Source: a virus
DNA: 23,635 bases
IMG/VR virus record: IMGVR_UViG_3300030104_005826
Coordinates: 1 to 23,635 of that record
Strand: one strand, 5' to 3'
How positions within the stretch are numbered: the first letter of the stretch is position 1; each line of letters begins with the position of its first letter. The position numbers and the translations under genes were made by a program. Under the pieces are notes generated by a model. The model worked only from the letters and a program-made list of their open reading frames with translations. It ran no database searches and was not told where the DNA came from. Below, one piece after another: positions 8,037 to 16,050 of this stretch.

Positions 8037-10718
8037 TTATGCGTGGGCATAATAAATCATCTTATTTCCATTCCCATTAACAGGGCCGTAGTTTGAATTT
8101 AATTTAAACCCTGTCGAGGTGGTATCTACATAGTCATAACTACATACTTCTGCTCCATTTTGATTAATTTTTAAATAACATTCACTACCACTACCATCAA
8201 GACCACTCAATGAATCCCACAAATTCCATTGGATAAAGTTAACACCAGAGGTTATACATTTAATTATGAGGAACCTTGGGGTAAAACCTAATGTAATTTC
8301 ATGTGATCCATCATTTGTTCCATCACCTGTGTAAGAGCCAACCTTAGATATTCCCGAAATACTGCTGAACAACATAGCCACATAATATGCACCAGAAACA
8401 TTATTCAATCCACCTCCTGCTGTAAACCAATGAGTACTAGTAGGTGGTTTCCACCATTGATTTCCACTTATTACAGCATCATTGGTATTTAATTTTAGAT
8501 AATAATCTTGAGGATATGTACCCATATCTTTATGATAAACTACCCAATCACTTGATGCATCTCTTCTCTTAACCCACATCATTTCTGGAGTAACTCCCAT
8601 ATTTTGCAATCTTTCAGCATTCTGACCCGTACCCATATAGACTTGAACATCAAAACCCTGATGGCGTTTCCACATCCAACTACAATAATCAGCATCTTCT
8701 CCTGGTTGCTCACCCCAACCATTTTGGAAATCCATTATATAATCATTATTATCAACTTGCTGGTTATTAGTTGGAGATCTTAAGTAAGTCTTACCAGTCA
8801 ATCTTGAAGCTATTTCCCAATCTTTATTTTGTACCTGTTGTTTTGTCATAGCAAAATCAAGAGGGAATCCACTTTCATAAACTGGATAAGATGCTGCATT
8901 ATTACCTTCATCAATAGCAAATATATTCGTGGCAACTTTCTCAGGTTTTGCTACCAGACCATCAGGTCTGCGTATAGCCACATAGACGAATTTATCACCA
9001 TCTGAATTGTTATAACTACCAGTTCCATTAGGAGAAAAACCATCAGACGCTAATGTTATACCACTTGCATTTATTTCATCTCCACTAGTACTCTGCAGTT
9101 CTAATCTAGTACCATGAGAATTAGCTTCATTTTGTCCTACTGCCATTCCCCTCATAACATCAAATACCTGCCAAGGTGTGCTACCCTGCGATGAATTTTT
9201 TATCATTATCCACTGGGGTTCCCACCCCAAATAAATTTTAGGTCGAGTAGAATTATTACCAGTTCCAATATACGATCCCGTAGCTATTAAATTTTGATCT
9301 CCTTCCTTTCCAAAGACATATTCTGCAGGGTCCGAGAAAGGACTATCATTTACAATTACTGTTGGACTACCTGAATCTGAAAGTGTTCCAGGAGTTACTG
9401 TTGCAACTTTTGGACCTGTATTTTGCAACATTAAAAGTGTAGTAAAAGTTATGTTTGTTAATGGTTCTATAGAAGGTTTAAATGAAGTTTGATATTGCGA
9501 ATATTTTTGAACACGTAAATTAGACATCTTTCCATCAAACCAAGTATAACTAGAAGAAGTGTAACTTCTATTTCCAAGGACTACATCATTAGTATTATTC
9601 ATATCACTAGTACGAGTAGCAGAATCTTTTAAAGTTCCATTAACAAATAAACGTACAGTTCCAGATGTCCTTGTTACTGCTATATGTTGCCATATACCTT
9701 CAAAAAAATCATCAGTTTGTACGACAATATCACTACCACCAGTAGCATTCATATAAACTCTAAGTTGTCCAGATGTTGCTTCATGTCCGATTGTTATACC
9801 TGTAGTCCCATTAGAAGGTCTTGAATCATAGAGAGTTCCTCTATTATTAAAATTATCAGGTTTAGCCCAAAATTCTATTGTAAAATTAGCTGTTCCAAAT
9901 GTTAAATCTTGAGCTGTACCACCTGAAGGACTTATACTTATAGAATCTTGATCAAAATCAACAGATTTTGCACCTGCTGCCTGAGACTCACCACCTGCAA
10001 AAATCCAAGCAATATAAGTTTCTCCTGATATATTATTATAACTTCCGATAGTAAACTGCGTATTTGTTGGCATCTGTGGGAAGGAAACATTACCTGATCC
10101 TGACTGTGCAGAATTAGTACTATCAAGAACTAACCATTTAGGTGAATCAAGTCCAGAATGCCATGATGCTTTATTTTCACTTTTAGTGGCACACATTGTA
10201 ATAATCCATCCTGGAGTAGAACCAAGATTATGCGAAATATCACGACTATTAGCATTATTGCCAGTGTACTCAACAATATCTAGAAAACCTGGAATTTTTT
10301 TAAATGAGTAACTTACATATCCATTAACATTTGTTTGATTTATCGTACTACTGGAACCTATAGTATATCCATCAGTATTAAATGATGTGTAACTATTAGC
10401 ATCATTATTCCGTTGTGCAATACTATTAGAATTTATATATCTCCCAGTTCCTAATATATTGGTTGTACTACCCCAAGCCCAATCATTTCCTGAATTTCTA
10501 TACTTAGTAATTACTAATCCACCATCTGTAGATAAATCAACACCATTAGTTATAGTCTTAGTACCTGCATTACCTACATAAAGTTGCGTTGAAAATACGT
10601 CGTCAAGATATGTTTTTTTAGCAACTGCACCACCTAATGCTAACCCAGTAGGTCCACCACCCAGACCAGCTAATCCAGCAAGAAATTCTTTCCTATGCGG
10701 AATAATATAAGGAGTCAT
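8037..10718 (-). CDS. Large tail-fibre-like protein with inserted LamG-like domain, 893 aa
   Basis: The third member of the five-repeat family. After a Gly/Ala-rich start (about residues 12-35) comes the shared head (DDVFSTQLYVGNAGTKTITN, then VDL...GGLVITK). Repeat 1 spans about 143-245. A concanavalin/LamG-like jelly-roll follows at ~250-462 (SVDFDQDSISI, FTIEFWAKPDNF, WQHIAVTRTSGTVRLFVNG, LGNRSYTSS, KMSNLRVQKY), a carbohydrate-binding fold common in adhesins. The repeat register resumes at DPAEYVFGKEGDQNLIATGS and continues through repeats 2-5 (about 475-893). The gene starts 2 nt after the stop of the 277-aa gene, so it is translationally coupled. Probably a receptor-binding or accessory fibre. 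Confidence 0.8.
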   Translation of the reverse strand: MTPYIIPHRKEFLAGLAGLGGGPTGLALGGAVAKKTYLDDVFSTQLYVGNAGTKTITNGVDLSTDGGLVITKYRNSGNDWAWGSTTNILGTGRYINSNSIAQRNNDANSYTSFNTDGYTIGSSSTINQTNVNGYVSYSFKKIPGFLDIVEYTGNNANSRDISHNLGSTPGWIITMCATKSENKASWHSGLDSPKWLVLDSTNSAQSGSGNVSFPQMPTNTQFTIGSYNNISGETYIAWIFAGGESQAAGAKSVDFDQDSISISPSGGTAQDLTFGTANFTIEFWAKPDNFNNRGTLYDSRPSNGTTGITIGHEATSGQLRVYMNATGGSDIVVQTDDFFEGIWQHIAVTRTSGTVRLFVNGTLKDSATRTSDMNNTNDVVLGNRSYTSSSYTWFDGKMSNLRVQKYSQYQTSFKPSIEPLTNITFTTLLMLQNTGPKVATVTPGTLSDSGSPTVIVNDSPFSDPAEYVFGKEGDQNLIATGSYIGTGNNSTRPKIYLGWEPQWIMIKNSSQGSTPWQVFDVMRGMAVGQNEANSHGTRLELQSTSGDEINASGITLASDGFSPNGTGSYNNSDGDKFVYVAIRRPDGLVAKPEKVATNIFAIDEGNNAASYPVYESGFPLDFAMTKQQVQNKDWEIASRLTGKTYLRSPTNNQQVDNNDYIMDFQNGWGEQPGEDADYCSWMWKRHQGFDVQVYMGTGQNAERLQNMGVTPEMMWVKRRDASSDWVVYHKDMGTYPQDYYLKLNTNDAVISGNQWWKPPTSTHWFTAGGGLNNVSGAYYVAMLFSSISGISKVGSYTGDGTNDGSHEITLGFTPRFLIIKCITSGVNFIQWNLWDSLSGLDGSGSECYLKINQNGAEVCSYDYVDTTSTGFKLNSNYGPVNGNGNKMIYYAHA

Positions 10719-10720
10719 AA

Positions 10721-11554
10721 TTATGCAGCAGAAGTTTTAGACAGATTACCAACTACAGTATAAGTAGCAGATGCTGTTTTTATAATTGTATATGAATATA
10801 TGTCTACTCCCGAAGAACCACCTGCTGCAGGTGCTTCCCCTCCTATCCAATTCTCTGTAACAGCAGCATGGTCTATCGTTAATTCAGCAGAAAATGCTGC
10901 TGCAGCTGCCGTTGTAATAATAGTAACTACCATACAATCACCTACTCCCATTTGAGTATTAATACCAGCAGATGATGTTATATTAGGTGTTGATGTAGCA
11001 GTTTCCGCAGTGGTAAACAAATGCACCATTCCATTATCAACATTTATATTAGTATTATCGCTTAACTTTCCTGCAGTAACATTTACCTTCTCTCTTAATA
11101 TAGAACCACCATCAAAATCAGCACCCTTAAAAGTAGCTGATGAATTAAAAGTTGATACACCAGTTATATTAAGTTCTGGTGCTTGGAATGCACCACCAGT
11201 TAATGTCCACTTCGTGCCACTTGTACCCCATGTTAATGACTTATCAGTAGAACCATATACAACAATACCTGCACCATTAGCACTTGCGTCTGTAGGGGAA
11301 GAAGTAGAACCGATTCCAACTGTCTTATCAGCAACCTCAAGAGAACTTGTGTTAATAATAGTCTGAGTGCCCTCCACGGTCATATTACCCGTGATTGTCA
11401 GTGCACCTCCTACCGTAACATCACCATCTAGTGCTTTTAAAGAACCATCAAAATTAGTAGCAGTGATGACACCAGAAGAATTAGCACCGTAAGGTAAAGA
11501 TATACCCCCTTGACCAGTTCTATTCTTTATAGTATTGACATTTAACTGTGACAT
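10721..11554 (-). CDS. Tail-fibre-like structural protein, 277 aa
   Basis: The N-terminus (MSQLNVNTIKNRTGQGGISL) is the shared anchor pattern. Residues ~55-85 (MTVEGTQTIINTSSLEVADK) almost copy the 254-aa protein. The C-terminal ~120 residues (KVNVTAGKLSDN..., GDCMVVTIITTAAAAAF, VTENWIGG, GVDIYSYTIIKTASATYTVV) form a beta-rich head of a type common in cyanophage fibres. A late-promoter motif lies 18 nt before the start, with a leader almost identical to that of the 570-aa gene. The 893-aa gene follows after 2 nt. Likely the small partner of that large fibre. Confidence 0.8.
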   Translation of the reverse strand: MSQLNVNTIKNRTGQGGISLPYGANSSGVITATNFDGSLKALDGDVTVGGALTITGNMTVEGTQTIINTSSLEVADKTVGIGSTSSPTDASANGAGIVVYGSTDKSLTWGTSGTKWTLTGGAFQAPELNITGVSTFNSSATFKGADFDGGSILREKVNVTAGKLSDNTNINVDNGMVHLFTTAETATSTPNITSSAGINTQMGVGDCMVVTIITTAAAAAFSAELTIDHAAVTENWIGGEAPAAGGSSGVDIYSYTIIKTASATYTVVGNLSKTSAA

Positions 11555-11555
11555 C

Positions 11556-11578
11556 TTTTATTACTTTTTAGTTATTTA
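11556..11578. repeat. 23-bp duplicated leader/promoter, copy 1
   Basis: Identical to 13300-13322. Each copy spans the late-promoter core and the A-rich leader right in front of a fibre-gene ATG (277-aa and 570-aa genes). This suggests duplication of a promoter plus N-terminal module, or selection on the leader itself. Confidence 0.8.
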
Positions 11579-11580
11579 TC
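11573..11580 (-). promoter_or_regulatory. Late promoter motif GATAAATA
   Basis: NATAAATA match on the minus strand, 18 nt before the ATG at 11554. The leader is A-rich (CTAAAAAGTAATAAAAG) with no Shine-Dalgarno. It likely drives the 277-aa and 893-aa gene pair. Confidence 0.65.
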
Positions 11581-11586
11581 TGAGTA

Positions 11587-13299
11587 CTAATTGGGATTTC
11601 TAAGAAGCAATTTATTTGCAGCAACTGCAACACCAGCAGTAATGTTTTCAGCATCAGCACTAGTGCTTAAAGTTCCATCAGCAAGGACATAATACTTATT
11701 TGCAGGTGAAAGACCCGACACTGCCTCATTTGTTGCCCCAGTAACATCTACCTTAGCAGTTTGACCATCAGTATAAGATGCTTGAGATATTCCAACATAA
11801 TTATTATCATTCATATTACTTACCCTTAGACCTTGCACATAATACCAACGCTTATCTGCTCCAAATGTAAGAGCAACGCATTTACCTTGATCAGGATCAT
11901 AAACCATCATAGGATAACTATCCCCCATATTATCAAGTTCAGGTCTAAACCCATACCAACCCTTAGAAGATATAACTCCTGAACTATCTACATCAAGAAC
12001 TGCTGAATATCCGTTAGTAACACCACCAACAACGTTTGAATAAATTATCATATATTTCTTTGCAGCTGGATCATATACAAAACTACAAGTATTTGATACT
12101 ATTAAGGTTCCATCACCATTACGACCCACAAAGTATTCTGTACCGAAAGTAAAAGTTGTTCCAGAAAGTGTTGCTTCCCTAGCCAGAACATGATAATTAG
12201 TTCCATTAGATCCTTCAACCCAAACTATCATATTTTTTCCTGTATCAGGATTATGAACAACATTATCTAATCTATCAGTTCTACTGCTATCAAATACTTG
12301 AGCAGTACCAAAAGTGACAGCATCAGAGGCAATCGTACCAGCAATAATTGTTCCTCGTTCAGTAGAATTATACCTACCATACGCAATAACTAATTTATTT
12401 GCTGTAGAGTCCCAACAAGAAGTCATAGCAATTGCACGACTACTAGCATCATAACTAACAGGACTATTAGGCCAGTTGCTGCTATTAGTTCCTGAATTTT
12501 TTCCTATTCTAGTTTTAGCATCATATGGGGAAGTTTGAATAGTTGCACTAGCAGCATAATTATGATCAGAGTTTGCACAATATGTTATCCAACCCCATCT
12601 AATATCATCACCAAACACATCTACAGGAGTACCTGTTGTTATAGTCGTACCACTAACTGTACCACTACAAGTTTTTCCTTTATTACCATCACTTCTATCA
12701 CTATAAAAAACAACACACTTATTATTATAAGGATCATAACAGGCATTAAAAATAGACACCTCGTTAGTAGTAAATGTAACAGTAGTTCCCCATGATATTG
12801 TAGTTCCACTTAAAGTACCAACTTTTACTTTTCCCTTACCACTATCACTAGAATCCCTATAAAACATTACATGCTTATTAGATGTGGTGTCATAGGTGTA
12901 ACCAACACCAAAACCACCACTATTTGCAGATTCTGCTTGCGTATTAGTCCCAAATACCTCATTAGTTCCAGATGCTGCCATCAATTTACCATCACCAACA
13001 ACAATAACTCCTTTACCTCCAGTTATTGAACCAGAAGAAACTCCCACTATTAAACCACCAGCTGGTGGTAAATTAGTTAGATTCGCACCATCACCAGCAA
13101 ATCCAGTAGCAGTAATAATACCTGCATTTCCAAATTGAATATTATCACCAATACCTAAAGATTGAGCAGTTATAATACCAGTTACATTCTGATTTAAAGT
13201 TGTTGCAGTAACAACCCCAGTAACTGTCATTCCATTAGGAAAGTCTGGAGCTCCATCCCCGTTGGTATTTAATATGGTATCAACTTGTAACTGAGACAT
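11587..13299 (-). CDS. Fibre-like protein with predicted seven-bladed beta-propeller, 570 aa
   Basis: The shared anchor (MSQLQVDTILNTNGDGAPDF, then PNGMTVTGVVTATTL) leads to a linker (GFAGDGANLTNLPPAGG, about residues 67-83). From ~113 to ~495 there are seven similar units of ~50-60 residues. Their common pattern is Y/W-D-x(5)-K, a hydrophobic strand (VVFYSD, VIAYGR, MIVWVE, MIIYSN), then SGTTI/F-x-G before the next unit, which fits a seven-bladed beta-propeller. The C-terminal ~70 residues (LSPANKYYVLADGTLSTSAD...AGVAVAANKLLL) are a standard fibre tip in marine phages. Propellers in phage appendages usually bind or cleave glycans; no catalytic residues are identifiable here. The variant late motif and duplicated leader lie upstream. 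Confidence 0.78.
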   Translation of the reverse strand: MSQLQVDTILNTNGDGAPDFPNGMTVTGVVTATTLNQNVTGIITAQSLGIGDNIQFGNAGIITATGFAGDGANLTNLPPAGGLIVGVSSGSITGGKGVIVVGDGKLMAASGTNEVFGTNTQAESANSGGFGVGYTYDTTSNKHVMFYRDSSDSGKGKVKVGTLSGTTISWGTTVTFTTNEVSIFNACYDPYNNKCVVFYSDRSDGNKGKTCSGTVSGTTITTGTPVDVFGDDIRWGWITYCANSDHNYAASATIQTSPYDAKTRIGKNSGTNSSNWPNSPVSYDASSRAIAMTSCWDSTANKLVIAYGRYNSTERGTIIAGTIASDAVTFGTAQVFDSSRTDRLDNVVHNPDTGKNMIVWVEGSNGTNYHVLAREATLSGTTFTFGTEYFVGRNGDGTLIVSNTCSFVYDPAAKKYMIIYSNVVGGVTNGYSAVLDVDSSGVISSKGWYGFRPELDNMGDSYPMMVYDPDQGKCVALTFGADKRWYYVQGLRVSNMNDNNYVGISQASYTDGQTAKVDVTGATNEAVSGLSPANKYYVLADGTLSTSADAENITAGVAVAANKLLLRNPN

Positions 13300-13322
13300 T
13301 TTTATTACTTTTTAGTTATTTA
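13300..13322. repeat. 23-bp duplicated leader/promoter, copy 2
   Basis: Identical to 11556-11578, including the TAAATA core and the A-rich leader. It directly abuts the ATG of the 570-aa gene. Confidence 0.8.
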
Positions 13323-13324
13323 GG
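13317..13324 (-). promoter_or_regulatory. Variant late promoter motif CCTAAATA
   Basis: On the minus strand, 17 nt before the ATG at 13299, within the duplicated leader. It has the same two-base deviation from TATAAATA as the motif at 4878-4885. Confidence 0.5.
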
Positions 13325-13341
13325 TGGTTATGAATGCTTTA

Positions 13342-14418
13342 TTATAAAATACCATATAATTTAACTTTTCCCGTATCCCAAGCAACACCTGTACTTGAAA
13401 AGATTGTAAAGTGAGTTAAATTATTAGTTCTAGTGTCCTTCACCTCTATAGTTCCTGTTCCATTCCAAGCACTAGCAGTACCACTTCCTGGTTCTCCGTG
13501 TCCATACATCTGTGGCATATATGCTCCCTTATCATAAAAATTACCAGTAGGTTGGATTATAAAGAGTGTTCCAGATACACCATATACATCATTGTTCATT
13601 GCAAAGAAATCGTCAGTATTGGAAGTTCCAGTAGATCCACCCCCTGAAGCATTTCCACCAACCGAAACATATTTACCATATGAACCGAGTTGATAATTAC
13701 TACCAGTCACTAAAGTTCCATCTATTTTTATTTTTGCTCTACATCTAAATGCTCCACCCGCTTGATAACCGACACTAATATATCTAATTGCATACTCATC
13801 ATAAGCAGCATCTTGTGGAATAGCAATTTCAATTTCGGTTGATGATGTGATTGTCGTAGTTGATAATAAGTTCCATGCACCACCACCAGCATCTGCCCAG
13901 ACAGCAGGAGATCCACCACCTGCACTTGTTAATACTTGTCCAGCTGATCCTATAGATTGGTTAACTCTATATTCTCCACCTTGTCCTATACCAAATCTCT
14001 CTGTTACACCACTACCATTATTAACATGTACTCTAAATGCACCATAATCATTATCTGCTCCACCGTCATGCTGTCCTGCAAGATGAACTAAATCACTAAC
14101 TTCACCACCACTCCTAGTTCCTTGAAATATTATTTTACTACTTCTAGAATTAGAAGCATCACTTGCTGTTGTATTTTTTATAGTAATGTTATTATTAGCA
14201 TCTGGACCATTAATATTTAAATTACCACCTAAAGTAGAAACACCAACAATATTAGCACCACCAGCAGTAACATCAATACCACTAGTAGTAGTAACAATAC
14301 CAGTAACATCAATACCACCTGCACCTATGGTAGCAATACCACTTATAACTGCACCATCAGGTAAAGATGGAGTAGCACCTGCTCTTCCTTTTATACTAGT
14401 AACATTTAAAGTTGACAT
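13342..14418 (-). CDS. Tail-fibre-like structural protein, 358 aa
   Basis: The N-terminus (MSTLNVTSIKGRAGATPSLP) is followed by GVI-type repeats with GGIDVTG and GIDVTAG units (about residues 33-55). The region up to ~165 resembles fibre shafts, with a membrane- and enzyme-free beta composition, and a segment ERFGIGQGGEYRVNQSIGSA precedes the linker AGQVLTSAGGGSPAVWADAG. The C-terminal ~180 residues (EIEIAIPQDAAYDEYAIRYI...VKLYGIL) look like a trimeric head related to that of the 326-aa protein. It starts 3 nt after the stop of the 257-aa gene, so it is coupled to it and needs no promoter of its own. It carries the second copy of the 26-bp dispersed repeat. Confidence 0.78.
   Translation of the reverse strand: MSTLNVTSIKGRAGATPSLPDGAVISGIATIGAGGIDVTGIVTTTSGIDVTAGGANIVGVSTLGGNLNINGPDANNNITIKNTTASDASNSRSSKIIFQGTRSGGEVSDLVHLAGQHDGGADNDYGAFRVHVNNGSGVTERFGIGQGGEYRVNQSIGSAGQVLTSAGGGSPAVWADAGGGAWNLLSTTTITSSTEIEIAIPQDAAYDEYAIRYISVGYQAGGAFRCRAKIKIDGTLVTGSNYQLGSYGKYVSVGGNASGGGSTGTSNTDDFFAMNNDVYGVSGTLFIIQPTGNFYDKGAYMPQMYGHGEPGSGTASAWNGTGTIEVKDTRTNNLTHFTIFSSTGVAWDTGKVKLYGIL
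14257..14282. repeat. 26-bp dispersed direct repeat, copy 2
   Basis: Identical to 1398-1423. It encodes part of the GIDV repeat of the 358-aa fibre protein. Confidence 0.85.
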
Positions 14419-14421
14419 CTA

Positions 14422-15195
14422 TTAAACCCCTAATTGTAGTGCATCAATAACCAAAGATTTACCTGCTCCAACAGTTATTGCAACACCTGAAGCAACCTCA
14501 AGTCTTGGTACTATTGTAAAAGCAACTGAAGTGCTAAGACCTGCATTAGCAGTATCTAAAACCATATTTTCATTTACTATATCATACGTATCAACATAAC
14601 TAAAAGGTGATTTATTACCTGCAGAATAATTAATCGCACTTCCTACACCAGTTTTTAAATCAATATCAACGGTTCCTGCACTTACATTAAATGTATGTCC
14701 AGCACCAACAAAGTTAAATGTAGTAGCACCATATCCAATTAAAGTCCCATCTGACCTAATACCAACACCCCTTGCAGAAGGTGCTAATTTGGCAATAGTA
14801 ATAGAACCATCAGAAACCTCAGTAATGGGGAATGAAACTCCCAAAAGAATTCCAACAAAATTTAATCCTGATGCAGGAGGAGTTGTAAAAACTATATTAG
14901 TAGGATTACTTCCTGCTATAGCAAAATCTTCATTTGGATTCTGAGCAACACCACCCAAATAAACCTGCAACTGAGTAGCATCCATTGGAGCCATATCGCT
15001 CCCACCTACTCGTACTGCAAATGATGTAGTTGAACTATTAAATCCACTTGAGATATCATCTATTTCTAATACAGTAGAGAGATCAGAACTTTCATAACTA
15101 ATCCATACCGTACCATCCCAAACATATGAAAATCCCGAAGCAGTGTCAGTATATATCTGATTAACAGAGGGATTATCGGGAAAATTGAGTGCCAT
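14422..15195 (-). CDS. Tail-fibre-like structural protein, 257 aa
   Basis: It begins MALNFPDNPSVNQIYTDTAS, then SYVWDGTVWISYES (about residues 22-36), the 'FP-P-x-Y..WDGT.W' start common in marine phage fibre proteins. Residues ~40-130 (DDISSGFNSSTTSFAVRVGG..., QLQVYLGGVAQNPNEDFAIA) form a beta-sandwich-like module frequent in tail fibres. The C-terminal half has a short beta segment (GYGATTFNFVGAGHTFNVSA) and a tip ending LVIDALQLGV. It is the first gene of the fibre block, led by an exact TATAAATA late motif and an AAAGAG ribosome site, and it is coupled to the 358-aa gene. Virion role inferred. Confidence 0.78.
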   Translation of the reverse strand: MALNFPDNPSVNQIYTDTASGFSYVWDGTVWISYESSDLSTVLEIDDISSGFNSSTTSFAVRVGGSDMAPMDATQLQVYLGGVAQNPNEDFAIAGSNPTNIVFTTPPASGLNFVGILLGVSFPITEVSDGSITIAKLAPSARGVGIRSDGTLIGYGATTFNFVGAGHTFNVSAGTVDIDLKTGVGSAINYSAGNKSPFSYVDTYDIVNENMVLDTANAGLSTSVAFTIVPRLEVASGVAITVGAGKSLVIDALQLGV

Positions 15196-15212
15196 TATTT
15201 ACTCTTTATAGA

Positions 15213-15220
15213 TATTTATA
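15213..15220 (-). promoter_or_regulatory. Exact T4 late promoter TATAAATA
   Basis: A perfect TATAAATA on the minus strand, 17 nt before the ATG at 15195, followed by AAAGAG. It likely drives the 257- and 358-aa genes and marks the right end of the fibre block. Confidence 0.75.
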
Positions 15221-15224
15221 GTGC

Positions 15225-15253
15225 TTGCTTTTCTTATTTATCCTTGCTATAAT
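15225..15253 (+). promoter_or_regulatory. Host-type sigma70 extended -10 promoter for hldD
   Basis: The plus strand has TTGCTT at 15225-15230, a 17-nt spacer and a perfect TATAAT at 15248-15253, preceded by TG at 15245-15246 (extended -10). The -35 is weak (3 of 6). Transcription would start near 15260, only ~8 nt before the ATG at 15268, so the mRNA would be almost leaderless. T4-like phages use this promoter class for early genes. Confidence 0.65.
15235..15242 (-). promoter_or_regulatory. Second late promoter motif GATAAATA
   Basis: NATAAATA match on the minus strand 14 nt upstream of the exact motif. It lies inside the spacer of the plus-strand promoter for hldD, so binding here could compete with expression of that gene. 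Confidence 0.5.
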
Positions 15254-15267
15254 CTTAGTAAAAACAA

Positions 15268-16050
15268 ATGATCATATTAACAGGACATGAAGGTTTCATT
15301 GGAAAAAAATTCCTTGAGAAATTAACAGGAAAAGAAGTAATTAAAGTTGAAAAGAATAACAGTTGGCATTTTCGTACTTTTAATGAATGGTATAAAGTAG
15401 AACTAATAATTCATCAAGGTGCAATCTCTGATACTACATGCACCAACCTCCAAGCATTCCACCACTTTAATGTAGAGTTTACTGAGTGGCTATGCCAACA
15501 AGCAATCAAACATCAAATACCAATGAAGTATGCATCATCTGCATCTGTCTATGGTAATACATCTGACACAATCAATCCCCTCAACTACTATGCAATCTCC
15601 AAAGTCATCTCAGACTATTGGGTACAAGATCATATGGATGAGTTCAAGTTAATACAGGGATTCAGATACTTTAATGTCTATGGAGAAGGTGAAGAACATA
15701 AAGAAGACCAAGCAAGTCCAGTATCCAAATTCACTAAGCAAGTTAAAGATACAGGAGCACTCAAACTATTTGAAGGTTCTGATAAGTTCCTTAGAGACTT
15801 TGTATGTGTTGATGATGTTGTAGATATTGTCCTGAATAATGATAAACCATCAGGTATATATGATTTAGGTACAAGTAACCCCACTAGTTTTCAAGAGATA
15901 GGAGAACTAGTAGCAGAAAAATATGACGGCACAATAGAATATATCCCATTCCCAGAGCACTTAGAAGGTAAGTATCAAACCTACACTTGTGCTAAAAAGG
16001 AATGGGATTATAAGTTTAAAACTGTTGAAGAGTATATTAATCTCCTCTAA
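15268..16050 (+). CDS. hldD: ADP-L-glycero-D-manno-heptose 6-epimerase (short-chain dehydrogenase fold)
   Basis: Converts ADP-D-glycero-D-manno-heptose to the L-glycero form, the last step before heptosyl transfer; cytosolic. Visible motifs are the NAD(P)-binding TGHEGFIG (residues 5-12), ASSASVYG (89-96) with the conserved Ser, the YxxxK pair Y108/K112, FRYFNVYG (132-139), and HKEDQAS (144-150), where K145 aligns with the second catalytic lysine of HldD (K178 in E. coli). KLFEGSDKFLRDFV (166-179) and EYIPFPEHLEGKYQTYT (224-240) are HldD-specific. At 260 aa it is ~50 shorter than cellular HldD (~310), mostly in the loop after strand 2. It is the only plus-strand gene. Its 3' end overlaps the convergent cupin gene by 14 nt. 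A host-type promoter, not a late one, lies in front. Confidence 0.88.
   Translation: MIILTGHEGFIGKKFLEKLTGKEVIKVEKNNSWHFRTFNEWYKVELIIHQGAISDTTCTNLQAFHHFNVEFTEWLCQQAIKHQIPMKYASSASVYGNTSDTINPLNYYAISKVISDYWVQDHMDEFKLIQGFRYFNVYGEGEEHKEDQASPVSKFTKQVKDTGALKLFEGSDKFLRDFVCVDDVVDIVLNNDKPSGIYDLGTSNPTSFQEIGELVAEKYDGTIEYIPFPEHLEGKYQTYTCAKKEWDYKFKTVEEYINLL

Noticed and set aside
681-15195. Diversity-generating retroelement acting on the fibre genes
   Set aside because: No reverse transcriptase, template repeat or adenine-biased variable region was seen in the window.
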